Shown piece after piece: positions 12,144-23,034 of a stretch of 61,381 nt of DNA. The DNA is from Chromatiales bacterium (lineage in GTDB: Bacteria > Pseudomonadota > Gammaproteobacteria > UBA6429 > Thiohalophilaceae). How positions within the stretch are numbered: the first letter of the stretch is position 1; every line of letters starts with the position of its first letter. A program made the position numbers and the translations under genes. The stretch is taken from contig JALSSV010000043.1 in assembly GCA_026984045.1 (NCBI GenBank), positions 1 through 61,381 of the forward strand. The letters run 5' to 3'. Below the pieces are notes generated by a model, which was not told the DNA's origin, made no database searches, and saw only the letters and a program-made list of their open reading frames with translations.

Positions 12144-12962
12144 ATGCGCCGCCACGCCCCCCTGTTCCGCCCCTTCCTCGCGCTGCTGGTCGCGGCCCTG
12201 ATCGCGGCCTGCGCCACCTCCCCCACCGGGCGCCGGCAACTGATGCTGGTCTCGCCAGAACAGGCCGTCAACGCCTCGAAACAGGCCTACGTGCAGATGC
12301 TGGCCCCGCTGGCGAAGGAAGGGAAGATCGACACCGACCCCAAACTCACCGCCCGGGTGCGGCGCATCACCAACCGGTTGGTGGCGGTGGCCGTGAAAAG
12401 GTTCCCCCAGACCCGCGACTGGGAATGGTCGGTGAAGGTGATCGACGATCCGAAGACGGTCAACGCCTGGTGCATGGCCGGGGGCCGGATGGCCGTCTAT
12501 ACCGGCCTCATTCAGCAGATCAAGCCGACCGACGACGAACTGGCCCAGGTGATGGGCCATGAAATCGCCCATGCCCTGGCCAACCACACGGCGGAGAAAA
12601 TGTCGGTGGCCCTGGCGACCCTGCTCGGCGTCACCGCCGTGGGCGTGGCCGCCGGCGAGGAGCACCGGGGTGCCGCCCTGACCGGCGCGGCCCTGGCCGC
12701 CAAGCTGGCGATCGAGCTGCCCAACAGCCGTACCGCCGAGGCCGAGGCCGATCAGATCGGCATCGAGCTGGCGGCCCGTGCCGGCTACGATCCGCGCGCG
12801 GCGATCCGCCTGTGGCAGAAGATGGCGAAACTCGGCGGCGGACGCCCCCCGGAATTTCTTAGCACCCACCCGGCCCCCGAGAACCGCATCCGGGCCCTGC
12901 AGGCCCTGGTGCCGAAGATGTTGCCCTTGTACGAACGGGCGCGTACCGCATCCCGCATCTGA
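12144..12962 (+). CDS. M48 family metalloprotease lipoprotein
   Basis: Zinc protease of the Oma1/LoiP type, probably anchored in the periplasm. The 272-residue protein has a signal peptide ending in a lipobox (LIAAC, Cys23), the zinc motif HEIAH at residues 139-143, and a downstream EAEADQIG that supplies the third ligand. ATG at 12144 is chosen because the signal peptide begins there; the longer frame has no ribosome site and crosses the promoter. LoiP-type enzymes act in outer-membrane quality control; a specific substrate cannot be inferred. Confidence 0.9.
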   Translation: MRRHAPLFRPFLALLVAALIAACATSPTGRRQLMLVSPEQAVNASKQAYVQMLAPLAKEGKIDTDPKLTARVRRITNRLVAVAVKRFPQTRDWEWSVKVIDDPKTVNAWCMAGGRMAVYTGLIQQIKPTDDELAQVMGHEIAHALANHTAEKMSVALATLLGVTAVGVAAGEEHRGAALTGAALAAKLAIELPNSRTAEAEADQIGIELAARAGYDPRAAIRLWQKMAKLGGGRPPEFLSTHPAPENRIRALQALVPKMLPLYERARTASRI

Positions 12963-12999
12963 GCCCCTCTCCGGCCGGCAGGCGCAAACCCGCGCCGGA

Positions 13000-13905
13000 T
13001 CAGGCCAGCGCCTCGCCCTGCACCGCCAACACGCCCGAACGCCCTGGCACCGTGCCCCAGTGGACTTCGCACAACGGCAGTCCGGCCGTGTCGATGGCCG
13101 CCAGATTCGCCGCCATGGTGCCCATCGCCACACCCTCACGGCGCCAGGCCTCGAGCAGGCGGCGCAGCACCGGCAGCAGCTGCATGCCTTCGAGTTCCGC
13201 ATGCAGGGTATAGACATGGCCATGCTCGGCGGGTTGCCGGCTGGCCGCGAGTACCGTTTCGTGCACATTCTGCGCAGTGACGCCGTGCTCGCCGATCAGT
13301 TCGTCGAGGGTCGGCAGGGTGGTGGGCAGTTGCGGACAACGGGCCGGCCGCCCGTCCATGACCGGAAAAAAGGCACTGCGGCCCCGGGTGTCGCTGGCGT
13401 AACGGAAACCGGCCTTCTCCTCCAGGGTAAAGGTGGCCGGATTGACCTGCCAGCCGGCGGCCCCGTGCACGCTGGCCGGTTCACCGAAGATGTCCTGGTA
13501 CAGGACCATGGCCTTGCGCAGCTCCGCATCGGCCCAGGCGGCATCGCGGCGGGCCACGTAGTCCTGCCACTTCACGTGATCGTAACAGTGGATGCCGGTT
13601 TCATGACCGGCGGCGGCCACGGCCCGCAGGGTGTCGGCACAGCGCCGGCCGATCACCGGGCCGGGCAGCAGGGTGCCGTAGAGCAGCGTGCGGATCCCGT
13701 AGTGACTGGCCACCGAGGTGCGGCGGACCTTGCGCAGGAAACCGGGGCGAAAGATCCGCTTCAGGGCCCGGCCGGTGTGATCCGGCCCCAGGCTGAAGAG
13801 AAACGTGGCCCGCACGTCGAATTCGTCGAACAGGCGCAGCAGCGCCGGCACCCCTTCGCGGGTGCCGCGCAGGGTATCCACGTCCACCTTCAGAGCCAGG
13901 CGCAC
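13000..13905 (-). CDS. arnD: Undecaprenyl-phosphate-Ara4FN deformylase ArnD
   Basis: Removes formyl from undecaprenyl-phosphate-4-deoxy-4-formamido-L-arabinose in the inner membrane, a committing step before transfer to lipid A. The 301-residue protein begins RLALKVDVDT, the polysaccharide-deacetylase motif with the metal-binding Asp, and has HETGIHCYDHVKWQDYV in the middle. The start is GTG at 13905, six bases after the dehydrogenase stop with GAGGACT upstream. It is the last gene of the arn operon. Confidence 0.94.
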   Translation of the reverse strand: MRLALKVDVDTLRGTREGVPALLRLFDEFDVRATFLFSLGPDHTGRALKRIFRPGFLRKVRRTSVASHYGIRTLLYGTLLPGPVIGRRCADTLRAVAAAGHETGIHCYDHVKWQDYVARRDAAWADAELRKAMVLYQDIFGEPASVHGAAGWQVNPATFTLEEKAGFRYASDTRGRSAFFPVMDGRPARCPQLPTTLPTLDELIGEHGVTAQNVHETVLAASRQPAEHGHVYTLHAELEGMQLLPVLRRLLEAWRREGVAMGTMAANLAAIDTAGLPLCEVHWGTVPGRSGVLAVQGEALA

Positions 13906-13911
13906 GGCCTG

Positions 13912-14955
13912 TCAGTCCTCGAGCAGGGCGCGCGCCTCGGCCACCTCGTGGCGATAGGCCTCGAAGATGTTGCGCAGCGCCTCACGCACGGGCACCTGCG
14001 GCGCCCAGTCCAGTTCCTCGCGGGTGTTGCCGATCCAGGGCACGCGGGTCTGGATGTCCTGATAGCCTTCACCGTAGTAACGGCCCGAATCCACGTCCAC
14101 CAGTTGCACCCGCTCGGCGCCAGGCGCGTATTCGGGAAACTCCCGGGCGATTTCCAGCATCAGTTCCGCGAGTTCGCGGATCGACAGATCATTGTCGGGA
14201 TTGCCGATGTTGTAGATGTGGCCGGAGGCGCGCCCCTGCGGGTTCTCGATGATCTTCATCAGGGCATCGATGCCGTCGCTGACGTCGGTGAAGCTGCGCC
14301 GCTGCTGGCCGCCATCCACCAGCTGGATGGGCTCGCCGCGGGCGATGTGGCCGAGGAACTGGGTGACCACCCGCGAGCTACCCTCCTTGGGCGCGTTGAG
14401 GCTGTCGAGCCCCGAGCCGATCCAGTTGAAGGGCCGGAACAGGGTGTAGTCGAGCCCCTGCTGCTGGCCGTAGGCCGCGATCACCCGATCCAGCAACTGC
14501 TTCGAACAGGAATAGATCCAGCGGGGCTTGTTGATGGGGCCCAGGACCAGGTTGGATTCGTAGGGATGGAATTCGGCATCGCTGGACATGCCATAGACTT
14601 CCGACGTGGACGGAAACAGCACCCGCTTGCCGTACTTCACGCAGGCCCGGATGATGGGCAGGTTGGCCTCGAAATCGAGTTCGAACACGGCCAGGGGATT
14701 CTTGACATAGGTGGCCGGCGTGGCGATGGCCACCAGCGGCAGGACCACGTCGCATTTCTTGACGTGGTATTCCACCCATTCGTGGTTGATGGTGATGTCG
14801 CCCTCGAAGAAGTGGAAGCGCTCCTCGTCGAGCAGATCGTCAAGCCGCCCCGACTGCATGTCCATGCCATAGACCGACCAGTCGGTGGTATCGAGGATAC
14901 GGCGGGAAAGGTGATGGCCGATGAAGCCATTGACACCGAGGATCAGAACGTTCAT
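13912..14955 (-). CDS. UDP-glucuronate decarboxylating dehydrogenase (ArnA C-terminal half as a separate gene)
   Basis: Oxidises UDP-glucuronate at C4 and decarboxylates it to the UDP-4-keto-pentose. The 347-residue SDR protein begins MNVLILGVNGFIGHHL (NAD-binding Rossmann motif) and has STSEVYG and a catalytic YSCSK pair. E. coli ArnA carries this domain fused behind the formyltransferase; here each is a separate gene. Its ATG overlaps the formyltransferase stop by four bases (ATGA), keeping translation coupled. Confidence 0.93.
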   Translation of the reverse strand: MNVLILGVNGFIGHHLSRRILDTTDWSVYGMDMQSGRLDDLLDEERFHFFEGDITINHEWVEYHVKKCDVVLPLVAIATPATYVKNPLAVFELDFEANLPIIRACVKYGKRVLFPSTSEVYGMSSDAEFHPYESNLVLGPINKPRWIYSCSKQLLDRVIAAYGQQQGLDYTLFRPFNWIGSGLDSLNAPKEGSSRVVTQFLGHIARGEPIQLVDGGQQRRSFTDVSDGIDALMKIIENPQGRASGHIYNIGNPDNDLSIRELAELMLEIAREFPEYAPGAERVQLVDVDSGRYYGEGYQDIQTRVPWIGNTREELDWAPQVPVREALRNIFEAYRHEVAEARALLED

Positions 14956-15911
14956 GTGAGAGAGACTCCTTGAGATGAAGGGATGTCGGGGTGAATGACC
15001 GTCTCGCCGAAGGCGGCCTGACAGCGTGCCGCCGTGAGGGGTTCGCCATCCAGTTCGAGGCGGGTCAGCAGGATGCGTCGGCCGTCCACGCAGTCGGCAT
15101 ACCAGCGTTCCTGCTCCCGGTACAGCCGCGGCCCGGCCGCCCGGGCCGTCTGCCCCTGCCAGTAACTGCCGAGGACAGCCAGGCGCTTTCCCCGGTGCTC
15201 GAAGAAGGCCCCGGGATAGGGAGGCGCCACCGCCCGGATCAGGTTGTGCACCGACCAGGCCGGCTGCTGCCAGTCGATCCGGCCGTCTTCCGGTCGCCGA
15301 CCGCCGAAGTAGCTGCCGGCCGCCAGGTCCAGGGGCCGGCCGGCAAGCCGGCCCGCCAGCAGGTCGGGCAGGTGGCGCACCAGCAGCCGTTCGCCGGCGC
15401 AGACGATGCGTTCGAACACCCGCGCCGCCGTATCGTTGGGCAGGATGGGTACGGCTTCCTGCGCCAGCAGTTCGCCGGCATCGGGTTTTTCCACCATGCG
15501 GTGGAGACTGACGCCGGTCTCGGATTCCCCGTGCAGCACCGCCCAGTTCACGGGCACCCGGCCGCGGTATTTCGGCAGCAGGGAGCCATGCAGGTTGAGC
15601 GCGCCACGTTCGGGAATGGCCAGCAATGCCGGCCCCAGCAGATGGCGATAGTAGAAGGAGAACAGCCACTGGGGCCGGCAGGCCGCCACCTGCGCCCGCA
15701 CTTCGGGGTGATTGGGATCGGCCGGGGTGATGACGGCCAAATCGTTCAGCTGCGCCAGTTCCAGCACGCTTTCGAACCAGACATTTTCGGCCGGATCGTC
15801 GGCATGGGTCACCACCAGGGACACCTCCACGCCCTGGCGCAGCAGGATCTCCAGGCTGCGCGCCCCCACCGTGTGGTAGGCGAAGACCACGGCGCGCGGA
15901 CGTTCGCTCAT
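14952..15911 (-). CDS. UDP-Ara4N formyltransferase (ArnA N-terminal half as a separate gene)
   Basis: Formylates UDP-4-amino-4-deoxy-L-arabinose with 10-formyl-tetrahydrofolate. The 319 residues match the ArnA N-terminal region in length and order: AYHTVG at the start, then LNLHGSLLPKYRGR (catalytic Asn and His), then VEKPDAGELL (catalytic Asp). The C-terminal region resembles the methionyl-tRNA formyltransferase C domain. It overlaps arnC upstream and the dehydrogenase downstream by ATGA. The split is genuine, since each half has its own start and stop in a different frame. Confidence 0.93.
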   Translation of the reverse strand: MSERPRAVVFAYHTVGARSLEILLRQGVEVSLVVTHADDPAENVWFESVLELAQLNDLAVITPADPNHPEVRAQVAACRPQWLFSFYYRHLLGPALLAIPERGALNLHGSLLPKYRGRVPVNWAVLHGESETGVSLHRMVEKPDAGELLAQEAVPILPNDTAARVFERIVCAGERLLVRHLPDLLAGRLAGRPLDLAAGSYFGGRRPEDGRIDWQQPAWSVHNLIRAVAPPYPGAFFEHRGKRLAVLGSYWQGQTARAAGPRLYREQERWYADCVDGRRILLTRLELDGEPLTAARCQAAFGETVIHPDIPSSQGVSLT

Positions 15912-16888
15912 GTCCTGTCCTGCTCGTCCTGCGGCGCCCCCAGCACCGCCCGCACCAGGTAACGGGGACGCCCCCGGGCCTGCACGTAGATGCGGCCGAT
16001 GTACTCGCCAAGGATGCCGATCCCGAACAGCAGCAGGCCCATGAGGAAGAAGGCGATGGCGAACAGGGTGAACACGCCTTCCACTTCCGGCCCGACGATC
16101 AGGCGGCGCACGGCCAGATAGATCACGAACACGAAGGAGACGAGGGCCACGCCGATGCCCACCAGCGAAAACACCTGCAGGGGCACGATGGAAAAGCCGG
16201 TCATCAGATCGAAGTTGAGGTGGATGAGCTTGAACAGGGGGTACTTGGATTCCCCCGCCGCCCGCTCCTCGTGCGCCACCACCACTTCCGTGGGGTTGCC
16301 GGCGAACAGGTAGGCCAGCGCCGGGATGAAGGTGTTGGCCTCGTCCGAGGCGAGGATGGCCTCGACGATGCTGCGGTCATAGGCCCGCAGCATGCAGCCC
16401 TGATCGGTCATGTGAATGCGCGTGATGCGCTCGCGCACCCGGTTCATCAGCCGCGAGGCCCAGTGCCGCCAGCGCGAATCCCGGCGCGTGCGGCGGATGC
16501 TGCCCACGTAATCGTGGCCCTTGTCGATCTCGGCCAGCAGCTTGCCGATCTCCTCCGGCGGATTCTGCAGATCCGCATCGAGGGTGACGATGGTGCGCCC
16601 GCGCGTGTACTCGAAGCCGGCCATGATCGCCGCATGCTGCCCGGCATTGGCACGCAGGCAGACCACCCGGGTCACGTCGGGCCGCTGCTGGTACTGTTCG
16701 CGCAGCAGGGCCACGGATCGATCCCGGCTGCCGTCGTCCACGAACACCACTTCCCAGGTCCGGCCAAGGCCGTCCATCACCGGATACAGGCGCGCGAAGA
16801 GCTGCGGCAGCACCGCCTCTTCGTTGTACACCGGGATCACCAGCGAGACCTCGACGTCGCCGGCGGGGGCGGGTTGCTTGTCGCTCAT
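15908..16888 (-). CDS. arnC: Undecaprenyl-phosphate Ara4FN transferase ArnC
   Basis: GT2 transferase that loads formylated aminoarabinose onto undecaprenyl phosphate at the inner membrane. The 326-residue protein has SLVIPVYNEE at the N-terminus, FVDDGSRD, and the DADLQNPPEEI acceptor motif, then two C-terminal membrane segments (VSFVFVIYLAVRRL and FAIAFFLMGLLLFGIGILGEYIGR). ATG at 16888 gives the family N-terminus and overlaps the arnB stop as ATGA. Confidence 0.95.
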   Translation of the reverse strand: MSDKQPAPAGDVEVSLVIPVYNEEAVLPQLFARLYPVMDGLGRTWEVVFVDDGSRDRSVALLREQYQQRPDVTRVVCLRANAGQHAAIMAGFEYTRGRTIVTLDADLQNPPEEIGKLLAEIDKGHDYVGSIRRTRRDSRWRHWASRLMNRVRERITRIHMTDQGCMLRAYDRSIVEAILASDEANTFIPALAYLFAGNPTEVVVAHEERAAGESKYPLFKLIHLNFDLMTGFSIVPLQVFSLVGIGVALVSFVFVIYLAVRRLIVGPEVEGVFTLFAIAFFLMGLLLFGIGILGEYIGRIYVQARGRPRYLVRAVLGAPQDEQDRT

Positions 16889-18012
16889 GCGTCTGGTGTC
16901 TCCTCGAGAAGTTCGGTCAATGCCGCACAGACCCGATCCACGTCGGTATCCAGCATGGCCGGAAACAGCGGCAGGGTCAGGGTCTGCTCGCCGATGCGCT
17001 CGGCCTGCGGAAAGTCGCCCGGGCCGTAGCCGAGCCGCCGGTAGAGGCCGAACAGGTGCATGGCCGGATAATGGATCCCGGTGCCGATGCCGGCCGCCTG
17101 CAGACGCGCCTGCACCGCCGCGCGGGAGGTTCCCAGGGCGGCAAAATCCAGTTCGATGCAGAACATGTGCCAGCTGTGGCCCGCCACGTCGGCCGGCAGG
17201 CGCAGGGCGGGGTGCGCCGGCAGCCGGGTCAGGTAGCGTTGCGCCAGTTCCCGCCGGCGGGTGTTGAAGCCGTCGAGCCGGCCGAGCTGCACCAGACCGA
17301 TGGCGGCATGCACGTCGGGCAGGTTCATCTTGCCACCCCACTCGGGCACGTCCATGCCGCCCTCGGCGTCCCGCACGATGCCGTGAAAACGCAGCCGACG
17401 CAGACGCTCGCCCAGGGCCGCGTCGGCGAAGGCCACCGCCCCGCCCTCGATGGTGGTGAGATTCTTGTTGGGATGGAAGCTGAACACCGCCGGATTGCCG
17501 GCCGTGCCGATGCGTTCCCCCTGCCAGGCGGTGCCGATGGCCTGGGCCGCGTCCTCGATCAGGTGCAGCCCGTGTTCGCGCGCCAGGGAACGCAGGGCGT
17601 CGAGATCGGCGCTGCGACCGGCGAAGTGCACCGGCAGGATCGCCCGCGTGCGGGGACCGATGGCTTGGCGCACCGCCTCGGGATCGATATTGCGACTAAC
17701 CGGTTCCACGTCCACGAACACCGGTACGGCACCGCTGCGAGTCACCACGTTGGCGGTGGCGACAAAACTCATGGCCGGTACGATGACCTCGTCGCCGGGG
17801 CCGATCCCCAGGGCCAGCAGCACCGCCTCGAGGGCCGAGGTGGCCGAATTGAAGGTGAGCACCTGCACGCCGCCGCCCAGGTACTCGGCCAGGGCCTGTT
17901 CGAAGGCTGCCACCTTCGGCCCGGTGGTGATCCAGCCGGAGGCCAGCACCTCGGCCGCGGCCGCCTGTTCCTCGGGCCCGAGATCGGGGCGGGTGAAGGG
18001 CAGCATGGCCAT
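16885..18012 (-). CDS. arnB: UDP-4-amino-4-deoxy-L-arabinose aminotransferase ArnB
   Basis: PLP-dependent aminotransferase that converts the UDP-4-keto-pentose to UDP-Ara4N using glutamate. The 375 residues follow the DegT/DnrJ/EryC1 fold: LPFTRPDLG at the start, FNSATSAL near residue 54, and FHPNKNLTTIEGG with the PLP lysine at K183. ATG at 18012 gives MAMLPF; its first base overlaps the last base of the upstream flippase gene (TGATG). Confidence 0.95.
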   Translation of the reverse strand: MAMLPFTRPDLGPEEQAAAAEVLASGWITTGPKVAAFEQALAEYLGGGVQVLTFNSATSALEAVLLALGIGPGDEVIVPAMSFVATANVVTRSGAVPVFVDVEPVSRNIDPEAVRQAIGPRTRAILPVHFAGRSADLDALRSLAREHGLHLIEDAAQAIGTAWQGERIGTAGNPAVFSFHPNKNLTTIEGGAVAFADAALGERLRRLRFHGIVRDAEGGMDVPEWGGKMNLPDVHAAIGLVQLGRLDGFNTRRRELAQRYLTRLPAHPALRLPADVAGHSWHMFCIELDFAALGTSRAAVQARLQAAGIGTGIHYPAMHLFGLYRRLGYGPGDFPQAERIGEQTLTLPLFPAMLDTDVDRVCAALTELLEETPDA

Positions 18013-18383
18013 CAGCTGCGCGCCAGGACGAAGACGCCGAGGATGATGATGCCGATCCCCAGCATGCGCTCGGGCGTCAGGGCCTCGCCGAACAGATACC
18101 AGGCCAGGATGGCGTTGACCACGTAGCCGATGGAGAGCATGGGATAGGCGATGCTCACGTCCACCCGGGACAGGGCCAGGATCCAGATCACCACGCTGAT
18201 GCCGTAACAGAACAGGCCGCCCCACAGGGCCGGCTCGCGCAGCAGTTGCTGGATCACGGCGGTGGCGCCGGCCAGCTTCAGATCGATGGCGCCGGTGTGC
18301 TGGACGCTGGCCTTGAGCGCCAGCTGGGCCACGGCATTGAGCAGCACGCCGCTGAGGATGAGGGCGAAGCTGACCAGGTTCAT
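18012..18383 (-). CDS. Small EmrE-like flippase subunit (ArnE/ArnF type)
   Basis: Four-helix small-multidrug-resistance-fold protein expected to flip undecaprenyl-phosphate-Ara4N to the periplasm. The 123 residues include VSFALILSGVLLNAVAQLALK at the start and SIAYPMLSIGYVVNAILAWYLFGE later. E. coli uses an ArnE/ArnF heterodimer, but only one such gene lies in this operon, so it may work as a homodimer or pair with an unlinked partner. ATG at 18383 overlaps the arnT stop as ATGA. Confidence 0.88.
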   Translation of the reverse strand: MNLVSFALILSGVLLNAVAQLALKASVQHTGAIDLKLAGATAVIQQLLREPALWGGLFCYGISVVIWILALSRVDVSIAYPMLSIGYVVNAILAWYLFGEALTPERMLGIGIIILGVFVLARS

Positions 18384-20041
18384 CGCCGCGCCACCGCAAT
18401 CTTGAGCACGTCCTGGTAGATGACTTTCATGGGCAACTGCTCCATTTTCTGCTGATAGGTCGAGGGCCAGACCTTCATGTCGAACACCGCCACCGCCTGG
18501 TCGTGATTTCGCCAGCGGCGGGCGAAACCGTCCCAGTCGGCAATCCATTTGGCCGGCGCCTGCTCGATGCCCATGGCCAGCTCGCCGCGGTACCCCACGA
18601 GCTGCACCGTGTGGTCCAGATAATAGGGCAGGGAGTGATAGAAGGCGCCGATATTGTAGACCGGCACGTCCCGTCCCGCCTGCGCCACGATGGCCTCGGC
18701 CAGGGCATGACTGGAACGGTGGGTCTGGGTCTGGAAACCGAGACCGGCGATGCGCAGGGCCAGCAACCCGCCCAGGGCCAGGACGCTCAGCGCCGGCAGG
18801 GCCCGACGCCTCAGGAAGAAGGCCACCCCCAGAGCCAGGGCCAACACGCCGGTGGCGGCCAGCAACCACTGCCGGTAGGCGGCCAGGGCGGCAGGTGATT
18901 CGTAGTCGTGAAAGCCGGTCACGGCCATCACGCCCCAGGCGAACAGGCCGACGGTGACGGCGAATCCCGCGAGATCGCCACGCAGGTCGGGGTGCCGGGC
19001 CAGCCGCCGTCCGGCCAGCAGGGCCAGGGCCGGGAACAGCGGCAGGATGTAGGGCGGCAGCTTGGAATCCCCGGCGGAGAAGAACAGCAGGATCCCCACG
19101 CTGTAGATCCACAGGAAACGCACCGGATCGACTCCGCCCCCCCGCCAGCGCTCGGGAAACGCCGGCGTCAGCAGCGCCCGCAGCGAACTCCAGATCCAGG
19201 GAAGGCTGCCGGCCAGCAGGATGGGCAGGAAGTATCCCAGGGGTTCGTCACGGTGATGGACGGTGGTGGTATACCGTTCCAGGTGTTCGTGAATGAAGAA
19301 GAAATGGGCGAAACCGGGATTGGCCCGGCTCACGGCGATGAACCAGGGGGCGGTGATGGCAACGTACAGCAGCAGCCCCTTGCCCAGGTGCAAGTGACGC
19401 CAGAGGGCGAGATCCCGTTGCCAGAGACTGTAGAGCACCAGCGCCACGCCCGGCAGAACCAGGCCGATCAGGCCCTTGGTGAGCGTGGCCAGCGCCAGTG
19501 CCGCCCAGCCGGCGAGCATCCAGTTGCGCGTCGCCCGCGGATCGTCGCGCGTGGACTGGGCGAGCAGGAAGGCACCAATCCCCAGAAACAGGAACACGCT
19601 CACCGCCATGTCCAGGGTGTTGAGATGGCCGATCACGTGGTACATCAGCCCCGAACACAGCAACAGGAAGGCATACAGCCCGGCTTCCCGACCGAACAGC
19701 CGCCCGCCCACGAACAGCGCCCAGAGGGCGCCGAGGAAGGCCAGCAGGATCACAGGCAGGCGCGCGGCGGCCGTGGTGTTGCCCAGCAGGGAAATGCTTG
19801 CGGCCGTCAGCCAGTACTGCAGGGCAGGTTTCTCGAAATACCGGAACCCATTGAGGCGCGGCGTGAGCCAGTCGCCACTGGCCACCATCTCCCGCGGGAT
19901 CTCCGCATAGCGGCCTTCGTCGGGATCCACCAGATCCCGGTAACCGGGCAGGGCGAACCACAGCACGCCCGCCAGCAGCACCAGGAGCAGGAGCCGGTCG
20001 GGAGTGAGCAGGAAACGGGATGCGCTGGAATGGCTGAACAA
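18380..20041 (-). CDS. arnT: Lipid A L-Ara4N transferase ArnT
   Basis: GT83 membrane enzyme that moves Ara4N from undecaprenyl phosphate to lipid A phosphates on the periplasmic side, giving resistance to cationic peptides such as polymyxin. The 553-residue protein has the PMT/ArnT signature LVDPDEGRYAEIPREM near the N-terminus, a dozen or so membrane segments, and a C-terminal periplasmic domain. The start is a TTG at 20041 with no clear ribosome site, so the exact start is uncertain. It heads the seven-gene arn operon; ugd and a PmrAB pair are not in the window. Confidence 0.93.
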   Translation of the reverse strand: MFSHSSASRFLLTPDRLLLLVLLAGVLWFALPGYRDLVDPDEGRYAEIPREMVASGDWLTPRLNGFRYFEKPALQYWLTAASISLLGNTTAAARLPVILLAFLGALWALFVGGRLFGREAGLYAFLLLCSGLMYHVIGHLNTLDMAVSVFLFLGIGAFLLAQSTRDDPRATRNWMLAGWAALALATLTKGLIGLVLPGVALVLYSLWQRDLALWRHLHLGKGLLLYVAITAPWFIAVSRANPGFAHFFFIHEHLERYTTTVHHRDEPLGYFLPILLAGSLPWIWSSLRALLTPAFPERWRGGGVDPVRFLWIYSVGILLFFSAGDSKLPPYILPLFPALALLAGRRLARHPDLRGDLAGFAVTVGLFAWGVMAVTGFHDYESPAALAAYRQWLLAATGVLALALGVAFFLRRRALPALSVLALGGLLALRIAGLGFQTQTHRSSHALAEAIVAQAGRDVPVYNIGAFYHSLPYYLDHTVQLVGYRGELAMGIEQAPAKWIADWDGFARRWRNHDQAVAVFDMKVWPSTYQQKMEQLPMKVIYQDVLKIAVARR

Positions 20042-20147
20042 GGTGGATTCGTCTTGGTTGCAGCCGCCATTCTAGCCCGGATGGAAGACCAAGGCGAGGG
20101 CGGCGCCCCGTGCGGCCGCGCATGCCGGGCCTTTGTTGTGGTTTTAG

Positions 20148-20308
20148 CAGGCTGTTGAAAAACATCGTTTTTCGACAGCCTGTGTGCGATGCATGGATGC
20201 ATCGCCATTTTCAATGACGCCAAGTCATTGAAAATGTGAGGGAACGGGAAACCGCGTTTTCCGTTCCCGAGTTGAAAAAGCCCATGGATGGGCTTTTTCA
20301 ACAGCCTG
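20148..20308. mobile_element. Five-hairpin MITE-like element with TTAG duplication
   Basis: Perfect 15-bp terminal inverted repeats (CAGGCTGTTGAAAAA at 20148-20162, complement at 20294-20308) are flanked on both sides by TTAG (20144-20147 and 20309-20312), a likely target duplication. The interior is five consecutive hairpins: 20148-20182, 20186-20205, 20206-20236 (13-bp perfect stem), 20240-20268 and 20271-20302. There is no coding capacity. It fills most of the 450-base gap between arnT and feoA; the remainder holds only the feo leader. Confidence 0.75.
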
Positions 20309-20491
20309 TTAGACGCGGCGGCCCGATACCCGTCGTGCCCCCCACTGCCCGGAAAAAGTGGGCGATGTCACTGCACCGACAGTTGGCGCATAATGACGAC
20401 CCTGCGGGCGTCTCGATGGGCTGTGGCACACGCGCCCTTCCCCGGCCTTGCCAGGACAAACGATGGCAAAACGACTCTTTTTCGAACCGGC

Positions 20492-20951
20492 ATGCTCAGA
20501 CCTTCCGTTCCCCTGCAACCCGGCGTGACCTGTCGCGTTCGCGCCCTGGGCGGCGATGCGCGCATCGCCGATCGGCTGGCCCAGATGGGCATTCTCCCGG
20601 GAATGGAGATCACGGTGACCCGCATCGGCCCGCTGGGCAATCCGCTGGAACTGTCGATGCCCGGCGGCCAGGCCCTGGCCCTGCGGGCCGAGGAGGCCGA
20701 AGCCCTGGACTGTGAACTGGTGCGTCTGCCCCTGAGCCTGGTGCCGTCGGGACCGCCGGCCTGGCGCATCACGGAACTGCGCGGCGGTCAGCGGTTCCGG
20801 GCCCGCATGAGAGCCCTGGGCCTGGTGCCGGGCGCCACGCTGGAGGTCCTTGGCACCCGGCCCCTGCGGCTGCGCGATGCCCGGGGAAACGTGGTGCCGC
20901 TCGGTCGGGGCGAAGCGGCGCGGATCCTCGTCGAACCGCTGGAATCCGCAC

Positions 20952-20959
<8 letters not shown>
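20492..20959 (+). CDS. feoA: Tandem FeoA-domain protein
   Basis: SH3-like accessory protein of the FeoB ferrous-iron transporter. The 155 residues hold two FeoA domains: about residues 8-75 (CRVRALGGDARIADRLAQMGILPG) and about 85-152 (WRITELRGGQRFRARMRALGLVPG). E. coli FeoA is a single domain of about 75 residues, so this is a fused duplication. ATG at 20492 starts just before the first domain; longer in-frame starts run into the MITE. It overlaps feoB by eight bases. A CATAAT -10 at 20389-20394 is possible, but no convincing Fur box was found. Confidence 0.9.
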
Positions 20960-22961
<2,002 letters not shown>

Positions 22962-23034
22962 AACCACCAAGCGGTTTTTGTCCGCCTCCGGGAATCGTGC
23001 TAAAACGCCCCATGGCCCAAACCCGGGGATCGCC

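Noticed and set aside
20309-20491. Search for a Fur box upstream of feoA
   Set aside because: No convincing 19-bp Fur palindrome is visible; only a weak promoter-like CATAAT.
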